A DNA stretch of 64,000 bases from Mya arenaria (Eukaryota > Mollusca > Bivalvia > Myida > Myidae): NCBI RefSeq assembly GCF_026914265.1, contig NC_069124.1:85026915-85090914 (forward strand). Reading direction: 5' to 3'. A model generated the notes under the pieces. That model was not told the origin of the DNA, searched no databases, and worked only from the letters and a program-made list of their open reading frames with translations. The translations under genes and the position numbers were made by a program. This document shows positions 1 to 12,900 of the stretch, piece after piece. The first letter of the stretch is position 1; each line of letters begins with the position of its first letter.

Positions 1-718
1 GGAAACATTTTTTTCAAATGACGTCACAATAACGCGGGAAAAGATCAACCACTTGAAATCACTTTAAAACGTAAAATTGAAACACTTCTGGTACCATTAT
101 ATATATATTTAAAATATAATAAACTAACACCTTTAAAAATGTTGATCTATATTTTACGGGACCTGCAGACACAATACAATCAATAACAAGATCAATAGCT
201 TTCATGTATATTGTTATGCAATGAATTACGATCCGAACATATCCGAAGATGTTGCGTTCATCGATTGATGAACGCAATTGCCGAAAGGCAGTTCATTTAA
301 GGAATGGAAGTTGAGGTGTAAATATTGTCAAATATTTAGTGCCCTGGATACATTTGTGATCTGCATGCATGCAGTGTTTCTAAATAAAAACGAGACACCT
401 TTTACAGCAGTTCGTATTTTATCCAAACAGCATGTTACAAAATGTATTCCCTTAAAATATAATATTATATGAACTCTGTTAACAGCGTTTTCATATTTAA
501 CGAAATTCTGAACAATCGGCCACATGTCTATTGTTGTTTGTATACAATTACTCTGCGAATTTGTGCTCATATAGTCAAATACTTATGGAACTATAGTGTA
601 AATATGTTCGATTTTCATGTATTTTGAATTACCAAATAAACAATGATAAATAGTATACCTTACTTCTTTGTGTATATAAAGTTGATCGGTCCGTATATCA
701 ATGTATTTTAATAAAAAT

Positions 719-813
719 ACGTCAGCGGTCCATATCATGTTTTGGCCGGTCCGGACCTCGGCAAATAATAATATGGAGCGCTGACGTCATACAATATGGA
801 CCGCTGACGTCAT
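719..813. repeat. Cluster of CRE-like palindromes in a small inverted/direct repeat
   Basis: Two near-identical 20-bp direct copies at 771-790 and 794-813 (ATATGGASCGCTGACGTCAT) are inverted relative to a copy at 719-735. Each downstream copy holds the full CREB/ATF palindrome TGACGTCA (782-789, 805-812); a further TGACGTCA lies at 19-26. Could be a promoter-proximal element of a gene left of the window or simply a hairpin repeat. Confidence 0.45.
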
Positions 814-1091
814 AAAACTGGTGAGTGCTGCTTGTAATTTTCACAACTACATTTTTTCGCAAGTAAACATTATGAGATTTAATCAATATTTTAACACATC
901 AAAGGCATACAATTATTTCGTGGTTCGGTATAATATAAGAAATATAACACACAACTTCGGGTCATATGGCATTATAAGGACCGGCCAGTCAGCCCCCGAA
1001 GGTGAATGGACCTTCTTAATTATGTTTCTTTATGGTGAGCAGTTGCCGTATTCATAAAGCAACATATGGGTTGAATTAGCCACAATAATGT

Positions 1092-1143
1092 GCGTTTAGG
1101 GAACTTTTTTAACATTTGGATATTCATTTTGTTCCCTAAACGC
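1092..1143. repeat. Perfect 13-bp inverted repeat
   Basis: GCGTTTAGGGAAC at 1092-1104 is repeated inverted at 1131-1143 with a 26-nt AT-rich loop. A small hairpin, possibly a MITE remnant or terminal pair. Confidence 0.5.
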
Positions 1144-2190
1144 CACAAGTCAACTGAGCCGTACCAATGTAAAATATATTCTTCAACTGTTACTCCACAA
1201 TACTGAACACTTCACTGTTAAATTTAAACACAAAAGTTACACTTTTATTATTTTAGCCAATACCTTTTACTTAATACACTTAAGTGTGTTATGAAACACA
1301 CATAATTAGTTTAATTTAGATCGACTTCTGTCAATAAAGCATCGATCGCCATTTTGAAACCATCTAGCAGACCTGTGCCCGTTATCTTTCCGCTCAATAT
1401 ACTTAGCGCTGGGATCTGTCATTCTTGGCTAGGAAAACAACAAGTGGGATATGGACGCGTAGAGTCGCCAAATTAAAAAAAAATCGTCAAAGACTCTGAA
1501 GCGGCTGTTTATATGGACTAGAGTTGAATTTACATGGAAAGTTGACTTTTGACTTACTACAGCTGAGTCGAAGTTATACAACATTTACTATGACCTTATT
1601 CGCGCACCATAGGATTACCATGCATCATTGGGAGTAAAGCTCACTTAAAGTTCACCGAACAGTTTTTTGGTTTGTTTGCTTTTAAATCAAACAATCATTT
1701 TATAATGATTGCTAACAGTCAATTATTCGCTACAACGACTTTCATATCACTTTCTCTAGTGCTAAATTAATCAAATATTTATTAGCTTACCAGGAAAGTA
1801 AACATGTGCAGTTCCATATGCATTTACACGTATACTTCTAAAATCTAAATATAAAATATATAAAAAAAAATATGTATTTACTTTGCATCACACGCTGTAC
1901 ACAGGACTGATTGATTTTTATTTTAAAATAGATCTAAAATACTGTGTGTCAGATCTTTATGTAATGGAAGCAAGTCGAAAATAAAATCGATGATTTTAAC
2001 ATTTAGAAAATATATATATCACGTTCAAACTATGTTTAAACTGTACATACTACTACTAATAATTATATACTAGTTTAATGTAGTTACTTGCATTTATTTT
2101 GCAGCTTAATAAATATATAAATTGTTAAATAAATTGTTAAAGAAGTTTTTTTCAGGTCATCTTACTGACTCAGAATACGTCAGTGGCAGT
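1144..2190. other. No gene seen
   Basis: AT-rich single-copy-looking sequence with no convincing reading frame, splice-bounded exon or tandem structure on either strand. The same holds for 27-718 and 814-1091. Confidence 0.5.
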
Positions 2191-2199
2191 TGGCGGACA

Positions 2200-2470
2200 T
2201 TTAAACACGCGCGAAAGTTGAAATTCTTAATGACAAAAAAATAGATCCAAAATTTTTATATTTAAGTTAAAAAAATGATGTTTTATCCATTTTTCTTAAA
2301 CGGTTAGTAACGGTTTAAGCCATAAAACATTAATTTTCGAACGGAATTATGAAAATCTGCGATCGATCTTTTGTCAGCAATCTTTTATCATTGGTTTGCA
2401 GATAATTACGCAAACATTTGCTCTTTCCATGAAAAAAATGAAAAAGTTGTAAAAATGGTAAATCTGTGAG
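2200..2470 (+). repeat. Dispersed repeat, copy A
   Basis: Shares long blocks with 37420-37640 in opposite orientation, including TTTTGTCAGCAATCTTTTAT, ATTGGTTTGCAG, GGTTTAAGCCATAAAACATT and ATTTTCGAA. Similarity by eye is about 85 percent over roughly 200 bp with small indels. Ends in TGTGAGAGTGCAGCTTTAA. A short interspersed element of unknown class. Confidence 0.6.
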
Positions 2471-2999
2471 AGTGCAGCTTTAATGATTGCCTATCTGCAA
2501 TTTCATTACCTTAAAATGAAGGTATTTTCTTGCGTGTCTTCACAATACAACTGGCTTATTTAACAATCAACAATATCATTCAGAGGTCTTGCAGAACTTT
2601 CCCCGTCTTGGGGGGGGGGGGACGCTATTTCTGCATAATCAGATTGTCCAGGATGACTGGGACGGCGAAGTATTCTTACTTGTATTCGCAAAAATACAAA
2701 TTCCAGTCGTTTTCTTTCTATGTATAAATGTCGTTTAATAAATATTACAGCAACCACAACACCAATCTAGGGAAGGAAATTTTTGGAAAAGTTTTGCAAA
2801 CACAAAAACCATCCATAGCATCCAGCTCTCTTGAAAGGTGGGGCACTAAGATCTGGAAAAAGGCAGGCTTACTTGTAGATATTGCAGCTTTGGTGTGACT
2901 AGTAGATGCAAACCCACAAGTTACTGAGGGTACTGGGTGGTGCAGTAATAGTTAAAATTCTGCCTCCAAGAAAACTCACCAACACTTGAAGACTATTCT

Positions 3000-3640
3000 A
3001 AAACAGTATTCATGGCATACATTGACCAACAGATGGAACATGCCGATAGGATTGACTATCGTGCTGGATGTTTACACCCAATTGGATATGGAGGAGGGTG
3101 GAGCTTACACCAAATATGCCAAATAACTGTAAAAGTTGTCTTCGTGTTATTAATGAGAGCAGGACAGAATTGTTCCACCTGTTGTTGGCAGAAGAGGCTT
3201 CAGACAGAGACCTTCCAGATAAAAAACAAGTCTTCAGCACATACGTGGACAACCGGCTTTCAGCACCCAGGAGATGAGATATAGTGCAGATTTGCAGATT
3301 TAACCATGCAAGCAAAGGCGCACCAGAGTTGAACATCACTCTGGTCATGCTTAAGACATGCGACTCTGATATAGTCGTGACCATTCTGTCCAAACTAGCA
3401 AGCATTCCAATGACACATGAAGTCTTAATATCATTTGGTATAGGGAGGGACCATAGGTAATTGACATCACATACTATTACAACTTCTTTGGGCCTACCAC
3501 AAGAACCATCATCGATCTAATGCATGCGTTCTGGGGAAGTGACGCAACGTCCGTCATTGCAGGGATCGGCAAGAAGACAACATGGAAACGTGGGATGTAT
3601 TTCTCCGGATGGTGCATTCTCGTTACTCCCTGCTGCCCCT
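3000..3640 (+). pseudogene. Degenerate transposon-associated ORF (VDTDVV / HAFTGCD family)
   Basis: Pieces in different plus-strand frames follow the order of a protein family very common in invertebrate genomes: GLTIVLDVYTQ near 3050, then NNCKSCLRVINESRTELFHL near 3120-3180, DKKQVFSTYVDNRLSAP near 3220-3270, KTCDSDIVVTILSKL near 3355-3400 (cf. RTVDTDVVV), and HAFWGSDATSVIAGIGKKTT near 3520-3580 (cf. HAFTGCDTTSAFAGKGKKTA). Frame changes and stops separate them, so it cannot be translated as it stands. Family membership is from memory of the motif order; the transposon superfamily is not assigned. Confidence 0.5.
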
Positions 3641-4039
3641 CCAAATATGCTTGTCAGCACAATTGAAGTTCTAGAGAAGTATGTTGTACTGATACACTGA
3701 AAGTGTCGCAAGGCATGCAGGGGTTTGTGCAAATGCAGCAAGGCTTGTCATCAATGCAAGGCCCTTATCGTTGTGAAGGCAATTGTTACCAAAAGTAGCT
3801 ATAAATGTGTAGATAGTGAAATAAACTGTTGTTCGTGATTCTCATATGCGAAGTTAATAAGGGACGAATGCCGTATGTATTAAAATCCTTAGTAATCTAT
3901 GTTTTCGATTCATATTTTTGTGCGTTCATGCAATATGAACGCTCAGCCACGAATTTGCATATCCATAAACCGCGCTAGCGGTTTTTGGAAAATATGCAAA
4001 ATCGCGGCCGAGCCCCCAATCCTCAAATTTGGAGCTTGC

Positions 4040-4480
4040 CCACCGCCTGATCAAGTTGACAACTGCCGCCTACTTCACATCGGTTTTAATGTTACTTATT
4101 TTTTTTCTTGCACTCTTCAGTGTCCTTGACCTTCATCCTAGTGGCACCGAATGCAACCCAATGTTAAGCATCCATAAACACGTCCTATATATACCAAGTT
4201 TGGTTGCAATATGTCAACCCTAACCAAATTTATTCAGTACCAACCATTTTTCTTTTATAGTAACAGTGACCATGACCTTGACCCAATGAACCCAGCACGC
4301 AATGGAATGAAAGGTCACCATAATATCTCCCTATACACAAAGTTTGATCACCATTTTTCAAACTAACTAAACTTATTCTATACCATAAGTTTGACGCTGC
4401 CCTCATGGCCGGCCCACCCGAAACAACGGCGTACACCATTCTAATAACCAGGTTTCAGTTTGGTTAAAAATATAAAAAAA
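4040..4480 (+). repeat. Old two-unit copy of the 7.2-kb tandem-core element
   Basis: Contains two diverged units (GACCTTGACC, then CCATAAAC/CCTATAT/ACCAAGTTTGGT, ATGTCAACCCTAAC) followed by a CCGGCCCACCCGAAACAACG segment and ATTCTAATAACCAGGTTTCA, the same order as the 3' end of the element at 7190-9030. Confidence 0.65.
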
Positions 4481-4544
4481 ATGCATGTCAAAAGCAATAA
4501 GAAAAGAGTAAATCAATGGTCATAATTTGTATTTAGTGTAAATA

Positions 4545-4829
4545 TGGAACAAACCTACACCTATTCCAGTTAATGAAAGAGTCTGTTTATTTTGTAACTC
4601 TTTAAAAGACGAATTTCACTTTATTTTCGAATGTGAATGTTTCATAGAACTAAGACAAACACTAATAAACAGATATTACCGTACCAACGCTAATGTTATA
4701 AAGTTCAAAGATGTATTACAATCAGAAAGTTGTGTTGTTTTGAAAAAATAGCAACATTTTGTCATAAAGCATTTGCTGCAAGAAATTTACTTTTTTACAA
4801 CTAGTATATATATATGTGTGTGTGCGTGT

Positions 4830-4864
<35 letters not shown>

Positions 4865-5075
4865 CCTTCCTAAAACTTAAACATTGAGTAATGCCTGAAA
4901 TATTTATTTATTGTATTGCAAGTTACTCTCCTTTCGCTGTATCTTACTACATGTACACACTACTCATCGCCAACCATATGAATGTACTAACCATTGTATT
5001 TGTATACAGTACTTATGGGCTTATGCCTACTGTATATGTTTTCCCAATAAACCAAACTATGTTACCATAAACGTA
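4545..5075 (+). mobile_element. LINE 3' fragment (C-terminal zinc-knuckle region and tail)
   Basis: Plus strand encodes VCLFCNSLKDEFHFIFECECF followed by LRQTLINRYYRTNANVIKF, the Cys-His motif at the C-terminus of many non-LTR reverse transcriptases; the following frame is interrupted by a stop near 4750 and a TG-rich microsatellite. The tail (GCCTACTGTATATG...CAATAAAC) resembles LINE 3' ends. It is 5'-truncated; superfamily not assigned. Confidence 0.6.
4802..4864. repeat. (TG/CG)n microsatellite
   Basis: Runs of TATA then GTGTGTGCGTGTG repeats, interrupting the LINE 3' fragment. Confidence 0.9.
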
Positions 5076-5099
5076 TATAAAATAATTTACTCTACTCTA

Positions 5100-6201
5100 C
5101 TATATAACATGACTATTTTTCAAGGTTTACAAAGTCAATGTGACGAAACACGTAATTTAGTTAGTGAGATTCTATACTTTTCAATGCTAACAATATCTAA
5201 ATATGGTTGAAATTTAAAATCAGCAAACAGTCTATACGTTAATGCTCTACTTGAACTTTCTATATCTGCATTCCATTTTTGCTTATATTGATCACTTATT
5301 CTTTGTTTAACATGATAAAAAACAAACTTACATTTCCTACAGTCTGGAATAACCAAGTCTAACATGCTTTGCCCAAGATGGCTTATTTGGATATATATCT
5401 AGGTCATTTAACATCATATTCAAGTTTAGCATACTTAATATCTGATGTACATATAATCTTAGTCCAGTATCTTATGACATTGTACATAGTTCTATTTTTA
5501 CATGGCATCTTGCCCAATTCACCATAGACAAAGACATTTTGCGTCTGCAATTTAACTCCAAGTACATGTAATTGCTTATAAAATCTAAGGTATAATCTCT
5601 CTAAGACTGGTGCATTTGAATATTCCCAGATTTCACTACCATAACATATCACTGGGTCGATAAGTTTATCAAATAAATCTAATCTGTGACTTACAGAAAT
5701 GTATGGGAATTTAACAAGATACGATTTCATCGTGTAAATTGCTTTCATGGCTTGACCGGCTATACTTTCAAAGGCCGTATTAAAAGATCCACCTGTGGTG
5801 AACACAATTCCCAAATAATTAAATTTATAAACAATTTCAATTTCTTCATTGTTATAAGTAAACATAATGTTACCTAATCTCCGCCCTCCTTTTTTAAATA
5901 TCATGATTTTTGTTTTACTGACATTTACTTTTAGCTTCCATGTATTACAATATTCTTCAAGTATGGATAGACCAGTTTGTAGTCCCTTTTCCGTTTCAGA
6001 AAAAATACATATATCATCTGCATATAAAATGAGATATAGTTTAAACATACCAATATCAATGCCATCATGGCCTTTCATGATTAAAGTTTCTTCCAAGTCA
6101 TTTAGATACATAGCAAATAAAAATGTTATATACTCATGGGATCTTCTACACATTGTTAATGTTATCAATGCGAATTGGTCGCATGGAGAAACTTGAAACA
6201 T
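5100..6201 (-). mobile_element. LINE fragment: reverse transcriptase with YADD box
   Basis: The minus strand from 6201 to 5404 is open for 265 codons and contains the catalytic YADD box (LYLILYADDICIFSETEKGL), LKVNVSKTKIMIFKKGGRR, YKFNYLGIVFTTGGSF and the PVICYGSEIWEYSN stretch typical of non-LTR reverse transcriptases. After a frame break, RISDQYKQKWNADIESSSRA and SLTKLRVSSH continue to about 5140. Endonuclease and the first RT blocks are missing, so it is 5'-truncated. It lies tail-to-tail with the plus-strand LINE fragment at 4545-5075, which supplies just the C-terminal part this copy lacks; two insertions are the simplest reading. Confidence 0.85.
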
Positions 6202-6916
6202 AACAGTGTTGTGGATTTTCAGAATGTTCTTTAAATCATAAATATATAAATATTCCGTGCTGAATTTATTTGGTACAGTTCATATATATAAATCTGGCAA
6301 CAGCACCAGAGTGTTTGCAAAATAACTATGTAAAAAGTGGCACTTAATATATCACATACTTCCAATTTTTTGTCGGTATAGACATTGTAAACAACATTAA
6401 AGGTATGAGGAAAATGTCGTTATATTCAGGTGTCGTTATAGACTGTACAGTACGTGCTAGCTTGCTTGCAGTGTTTCATATTTCTCTTGCATTGATATAC
6501 ATAGATATACGTATTTTAATGTTGACATGTATTTCAATTTTTCTTTCTATTGGGTTAGCACATGGGTAGTTCGATTCTGACGGAAATAATTCCATGGATA
6601 GTTGGGCAGCTATCTAACTTGTAAACAATTATAATTTAGTGTATTAAAGGCGCTGTAAAGCTACGTCTCGCTTTCTGATTGCCACCTAGTTTATTCTAAC
6701 CTCACAACATTTATTCCATTATTCCTTTAGGTTGCAAGCAATTTTCTCGAACATCGACACTTCAGCAGCTTCGATACTTTTATTTATCTACGCAGGCGAC
6801 ACAACATGGTTTTGCCTGTTGTGTGAAACACTGCAGACTTACTTATCGTCTGTGTGTGTCAATGCATGCAAACGTGCAACTTTAATTGATTTTGCAGTCT
6901 GTGTTTCAAAAAATGG
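6202..6916. other. PPCDC 3' flank
   Basis: No exon or repeat recognised. Candidate PPCDC poly(A) signals at 6690-6695 and 6710-6715 (minus strand) lie here. Confidence 0.5.
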
Positions 6917-9900
6917 TCAAGAAGCACAATCAACACCTTTATCGTCATGTTTCCTTTTTCTGTCGTCATTTTTTATTTCAATAATGTCACCGGCGTTTGC
7001 AGTGAGGCGCTCTCTGACGTCACAAACAGTTTGTATGATTGTCGGAACTTCAGCCATTGCACCTTGCCCTTAAATTTGAAAATACTGCTTTCTAAGAACA
7101 CCGTCAAGACAAATTTCGTAAAAGGTAAAGTTTAAGCTAGACGTAGCTATAAAATAACAAGAAACGCCGCAATGTAACGAAACCAGGTTTTTAATGATTG
7201 ACAAAAGAACTTCAGCCTGTGTCTGTTTTTCTAGTTTTAGTAACAGTGACCTTGACCCTAGGGACCCCAAATGCAATCCATTGAAAGGTATCCATAAACT
7301 CTTCCTATAGACCAAGTTGGGTCAGGATATGTCAACCCTAACTTAATTTATTCAGTTTCAACCTTTTTTTTATTTTTAGTAACTGTGACCTTGACCTTGA
7401 ATCTAGAGATCCCAAACGCAATCCCATGATAGGTATCCATAAACTCTTTCTATAGACCAAGTTTGGTCAAGATATGTCAACCCTTAAGTTATTCAGTTTC
7501 AACTGTTTTTCTATTTTTAGTAACAGTCACCTTGACCTTGAACCAAGGGACCCCAAACACAATCCCATAAAAAATCTCCATTAACTCTTCCTATAGACCA
7601 AGTTTAGTCAAGATAAGTCACCCCTTACTAAAGTTATTCAGTTTCAACTGTTTTTCTATTTTTAGTTACAGTGACCTTGACCCTAGGGACCCCAAACAAA
7701 ATCCCATGAAAGATATCCATAAACTCTTCCTATTGACCAAGTTTGGTCAAGATATGTCATCCCTAACTAAAGTTATTCAGTTTCAACCGTTTTTCTATTT
7801 TAAGTTACAGTGACCTTGACCCTAGGGACCCCAAACGCAATCCCATGAAAGGTCTCAATAAACCCTTCCTACAGACCAAGTTTTGTCAAGATATGTCATC
7901 CTTAACTAAAGTTATTCAGTTTCAACCGTTTTTCTATTTTTAGAAACAGTGACCTTGACCTTGACCCTAGGGACCCCAAACGCAATCCAATTAAAGGTCT
8001 CCATAAACTCTTCCTATTGACCAAGTTTAGTCAAGAAATGAAATCCCTAACTAAAGTTATTCAGTTTCAACTGTTTTTTTCTATTTTTATTAACAGTGAC
8101 CTTGACCTTAACCGACCCCAAACGCAATCCCATGAAAGGTCTCCACAAACTCTTCCAATAGACCAAGTTTAGTCAAGATATGTCACCCCTAACTAAAGTT
8201 ATTCAGTTTCAACTGTTTTTCTATTTTTAGTAACAGTCACCTTGACCTTGAACCTAGGGACCCCAAACACAATCCCAAGAAAGGTCTCCATAAACTCTTC
8301 ATATAGACCAAGTTTAGTCAAGATATGTCATCCCTACCTAAAGTTATTCAGTTTCAACTGTTTTCTGTTTTTAGTAACAGTGACCTTGACCTTGACCCTA
8401 GGGACCCCAAACGCAATGTTAATAAACTCTTCCTATTGATCAAGTTTGGTCAAGATATGTCAACCCTAACTAAAGTTATTCAGTTTCAACCGTTTTTCTA
8501 TTTTTAGTAAAAGTGACCTTGACCCTAGGGACCCCAAACGCAATCCCATGCAAGGTATCCATAAACCTTTCCTATAGACCAAGTTTAGTCAAGATATGTC
8601 ATCCTTAACTAAAGTTATTCAGTTTCAACCGTTTTTCTATTTTTAGTAACAGTGACCTTGACCTTGACCCTAGGGACACCAAACGCAATCCCATGAAATG
8701 TCTCCATAAACTCTTCCTATTGACCAAGTTTAGTCAAGATATGTCATCCCTAACTAAAGTTATTCAGTTTCAACCGTTTTTCTATTTTTAGTTACAGTGA
8801 CCTTGACCTTGACCCTCGGGACCCCAAACGCAATCCCATGAAAGGTCTCCATAAACTCTTCCTATAGACCAAGTTTGGTCAAGATATGTCATCCCTTACT
8901 AAAGTTATTCAGTTTCAAAGGTGAGTTTGACGCCGCCCGGCCGCCCGCCCGCTCGCCCGCCCGAACAACGACGTTCGCCATTCTAATAACAAGGTTTCAC
9001 TATGTGAAAACCTGTTTAAAAATGATTACACAGTTATGAACAACACACATATAATATTACTGTATATGAGTTTCAATGATATACCCTAAATGGGTGCATT
9101 TGACAGGCAGCACGTACCTGAGTCGCCACAGACAAGTGTCTTCTCCACCACAGGGATGTAGATGTAGCCCAAGCCCCTCAGGCGAACCAGCTGTTCCCGC
9201 GTGACCGGATGTTCCCACATACACGTGTTCATGGCAGGCGCCAACAGTAGCGGCTTGGACATTTCCCACGCCCGAACAACGCATGTCTACAACGCACAAA
9301 CACCGCATCATTAGTATTTGTATATACATATCTTTTTATCTATACATATATATATTAAATATTATACACTTTGTCATGAATATGTTATTACACGACCAAA
9401 GAATAAAATTGATTTAAGAACAATCAATAGCATATTTACGAGAAGGTTATCACATATTCCTGTCGCGATTTTAGCCATGGTGTTGGCGTCTAAGGGTGCT
9501 ATAAGCATCATGTCCGCCCAGCGACGTAGCTCGATGTGCAGCACAGGGTCCCCTCGCTTGCTCCAGCCCTGTAAGTGTTGATATGTAGAAATCATTTGTA
9601 ATTGACGTATATTGGTCTATTACGCATAATCCGAATAAAACAAACATTGAAGCACAAACATTATGTGGAAAAAATAATATAAGTATTGCCCGTAAAAGAA
9701 AAGAGTTTGCTTTAAACTTCAATCAAAATATCCACAGACACCGCCTCACCTTCCACTCTTCCGCGTCGTCAATGACCGGCACGGGAAATGTCGGTATGTC
9801 CAGGAAGTGCTTCGCATTCTCCGAGACGACAACCTTCACGTTGAACTGAAGGGGAAATGCACACATTTATTAAATTTGACAATTTCACGTTAATGAGTTT

Positions 9901-12900
9901 ATTAAAGACGCCAATAACAATAGTGCTGCTTCTGTCCATACATTGAACATAGTTACCGATTTAAAAAATGACAAGGCAGTCCGATGGACGGCTATATCCC
10001 CCGCCGTTGTTTTTTAGTATATTTTGTTTTTCTCACAACCTTACTGGTACGTTGAATCTGACCGAAATTGAACACAACCACTGGTCAAGAGTGGGAATAT
10101 AGGAAATACAAGTTGTTTGATCAGTAACCTAAACATTCTTGGATATATGAACATATTATAAAAGGATATTTGTTAAAGTTATTCATATTGTGTGTAGTGT
10201 AGGTCAGATCAATGTCAAGTTTTTTTTGGCTAAAATAAAAGAAGGAAAATGAGTCCTTGATTTATAACATCGATGAAATAGCAAGCCTTAAGTATTTTCG
10301 ATAAAGTAATATGGTAATCCATCAATGCATAAGTAAGTTATAGCGCGGACACGGGCATGTGTACTCTGACCTTTAAGTGTCTCATGTGACCTTGACCTTT
10401 GAGGTATGGACCCGAGTCAAGGTCACTGCACATCGTCTTAATGAGGACAACATTTGTACCAAGTAATATGGTAATCCATCCATGCATAAGTAAGTTATAG
10501 CGCGGACACGAGCATGTGTACTCTGACCTTTAAATGTATCGTGTGACCTTGACCTTTGAGGTATGGACCCGGGTCAAGGTCACTACACATCGTCTCAATA
10601 AGGACAACATTTGTACCCAGTAATATGGTATGACCTTGACCTTTGAGGTATGGACCCGGGTCAAGGTCACTGCACATCGTCTCAATAAGGACAACATTTG
10701 TACCCAGTAATATGGTAATCCATCAATGCATAAGTAAGTTATAGCGCGGACACGAGCATGTGTACTCTGATCTTTAAATGTCTTGTGTGACCTTGACCTT
10801 TGAGGTATGGATCCGGGTCAAGATCACTGCACATCGTCTCCATGAGGACAACATTTGTACCAAGTAATATGGTAATCCATTAATGCATAAGTAAGTTATA
10901 GCGCGGAAACGAGCATGTTTACTCTGGCCTTTAAATGTCTTGTGTGACCTTGACCTATAAGGTATGGACCCGGGTCAAGGTCACTGCACATCGTCTCCAT
11001 GAGGACAACATTTGTACCAAGTAATATGGTAATCCATCAATGCATAAGAAAGTTATAGCCCGGACACGAAATTTTACGGCCAGACGGATGGACAGACAGA
11101 CAGACAGACTGGCAGACGGACGAAGTGCATTCCTATAATCCCCTCCCCACTCCGTGGCGTGGGATTAAAAATCAAATGATTGAAGGGGTACAATACAGGT
11201 TGATGCCCAAAAATCATTTTATTGCATTATCATGGTTAACTGAATTGACATTAATGATCAAACAAAAAAGCATCTATGTTATGTGTTTAATAATTTTGTG
11301 GCCACAAATTCTGCATTTGAAAAGGCGCCAAAATATCGCTTATGTTCCGTCATCTTTACACAAATCATATGTTTTTATTTCTGTTTTGATCACTTAGTAA
11401 GATAAGTTTAACAGAGTAATGCACTTAAATTAAAAAAAATATTGCATAATCCTATTTTGCGCCCCTTTAAAACATTAAAATGCAAAGCGTGTTGCGGTTC
11501 ATGAATAAATACATTAGCATAGCATTATTTTTAATTTCAATTGAATATTAGAATAACAGCAAAACATTCCTGTGAAAAGGGACTTATTCAATCTTGTTGA
11601 GAGATACTAAGTCATTCTTGAATACAGAGACTGAGTCATTTTTGAGAACGGAGACTAAGTTATACTTGAGAACATAAACTGAGTCACTCTTGTGAACAGA
11701 GACTGAGTCATTCTTGTGGACAGAGACTGAGTCATTCTTGTGGACAGGGACTGAGTCATTCTTGTGGACAGAGACTGAGTCATTCTTGTGGACTGAGACT
11801 GGGTCATTCTTGTGGACAGGGATTGAGCCATTCTTGTGGACAGAGATGGATTCATTCTTGTGGACTGAGACTGGGTCATTCTTGTGGACATAGAATGAGT
11901 CATTCTTGTGGACAGAGATTAAGTCATTCTTGTGGACAGAGATTGAGTCATTCTTGTGGTCAGGGACTGAGTCATTCTTGTGGACTGAGACTGAGTCATT
12001 CTTGTGGACAGAGACTGAGTCATTCTTTTGGACAGAGACTGAGTCATTATTGTGGTCAGTGACTGAGTCATTGTTGTGGATAGGGACTGAGTCATTGTTG
12101 TGGACAGAGACTGAGTCATTCTTGTGGACAGAGACTGAGTCATTCTTGTGGTCAGGGACTGAGTCATTGTTGTTGATAGGGACTGAGTCATTCTTGTGGA
12201 CAGAGACTGAGTCATTCTTGTGGACAGAGACTGAGTCATTCTTGTGGATAGGGACTGAGTCATTCTTGTGGACAGAGACTGAGTCACTCTTGTCGACAGG
12301 GACTGGGTCATTCTTGTGGACATAGACTGAGTCATTCTTGTGGACTGAGACTGGGTCATTCTTGTGGACTGAGTCATTCTTGTGGACAGAGATTGAGTCA
12401 TTATTGTGGTCATGGACTGAGTGATTCTTGTGGACTGAGACTGAGTGATTCTTGTGGACAGAGACTGAGTCATTCTTGTGGACAGCGACTGAGTCATTAT
12501 TGTGGACAGGGACTGAGTCATTGTTGTGGATAGGGACTGAGTCATTCTTGTGGACAGAGACTGAGTCATTCTTGTGGATAGGATCTGAGTCATTCTAGTG
12601 GTCAGGGACTGAGTCATTGTTGTTGATAGGGACTGAGTCATTCTTGTGGACAGAGATCGAGTCATTCTTGTGGACAGAGACTGAGTCATTCTTGTGGATA
12701 GGATCTGAGTCATTCTTGTGGACAGAGACTGAGTCACTCTTGTCGACAGGGACTGAGTCATTCTTGTGGACAGGGACTGAGTCATTCTTGTGGACAGGGA
12801 CTGAGTCATTCTTGTGTATAGAGACTGGGTCATTACTGGGGACAGAGACTGAGTCATTCTTGTGGACAGTGACTGAGTCATTCTTGAGCACAGGGACTGG

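Noticed and set aside
4545-6201. Twin-priming (5' inversion) of a single LINE
   Set aside because: In twin priming the inverted 5' part lies on the side away from the tail; here the inverted piece lies beyond the tail of the 3' piece.
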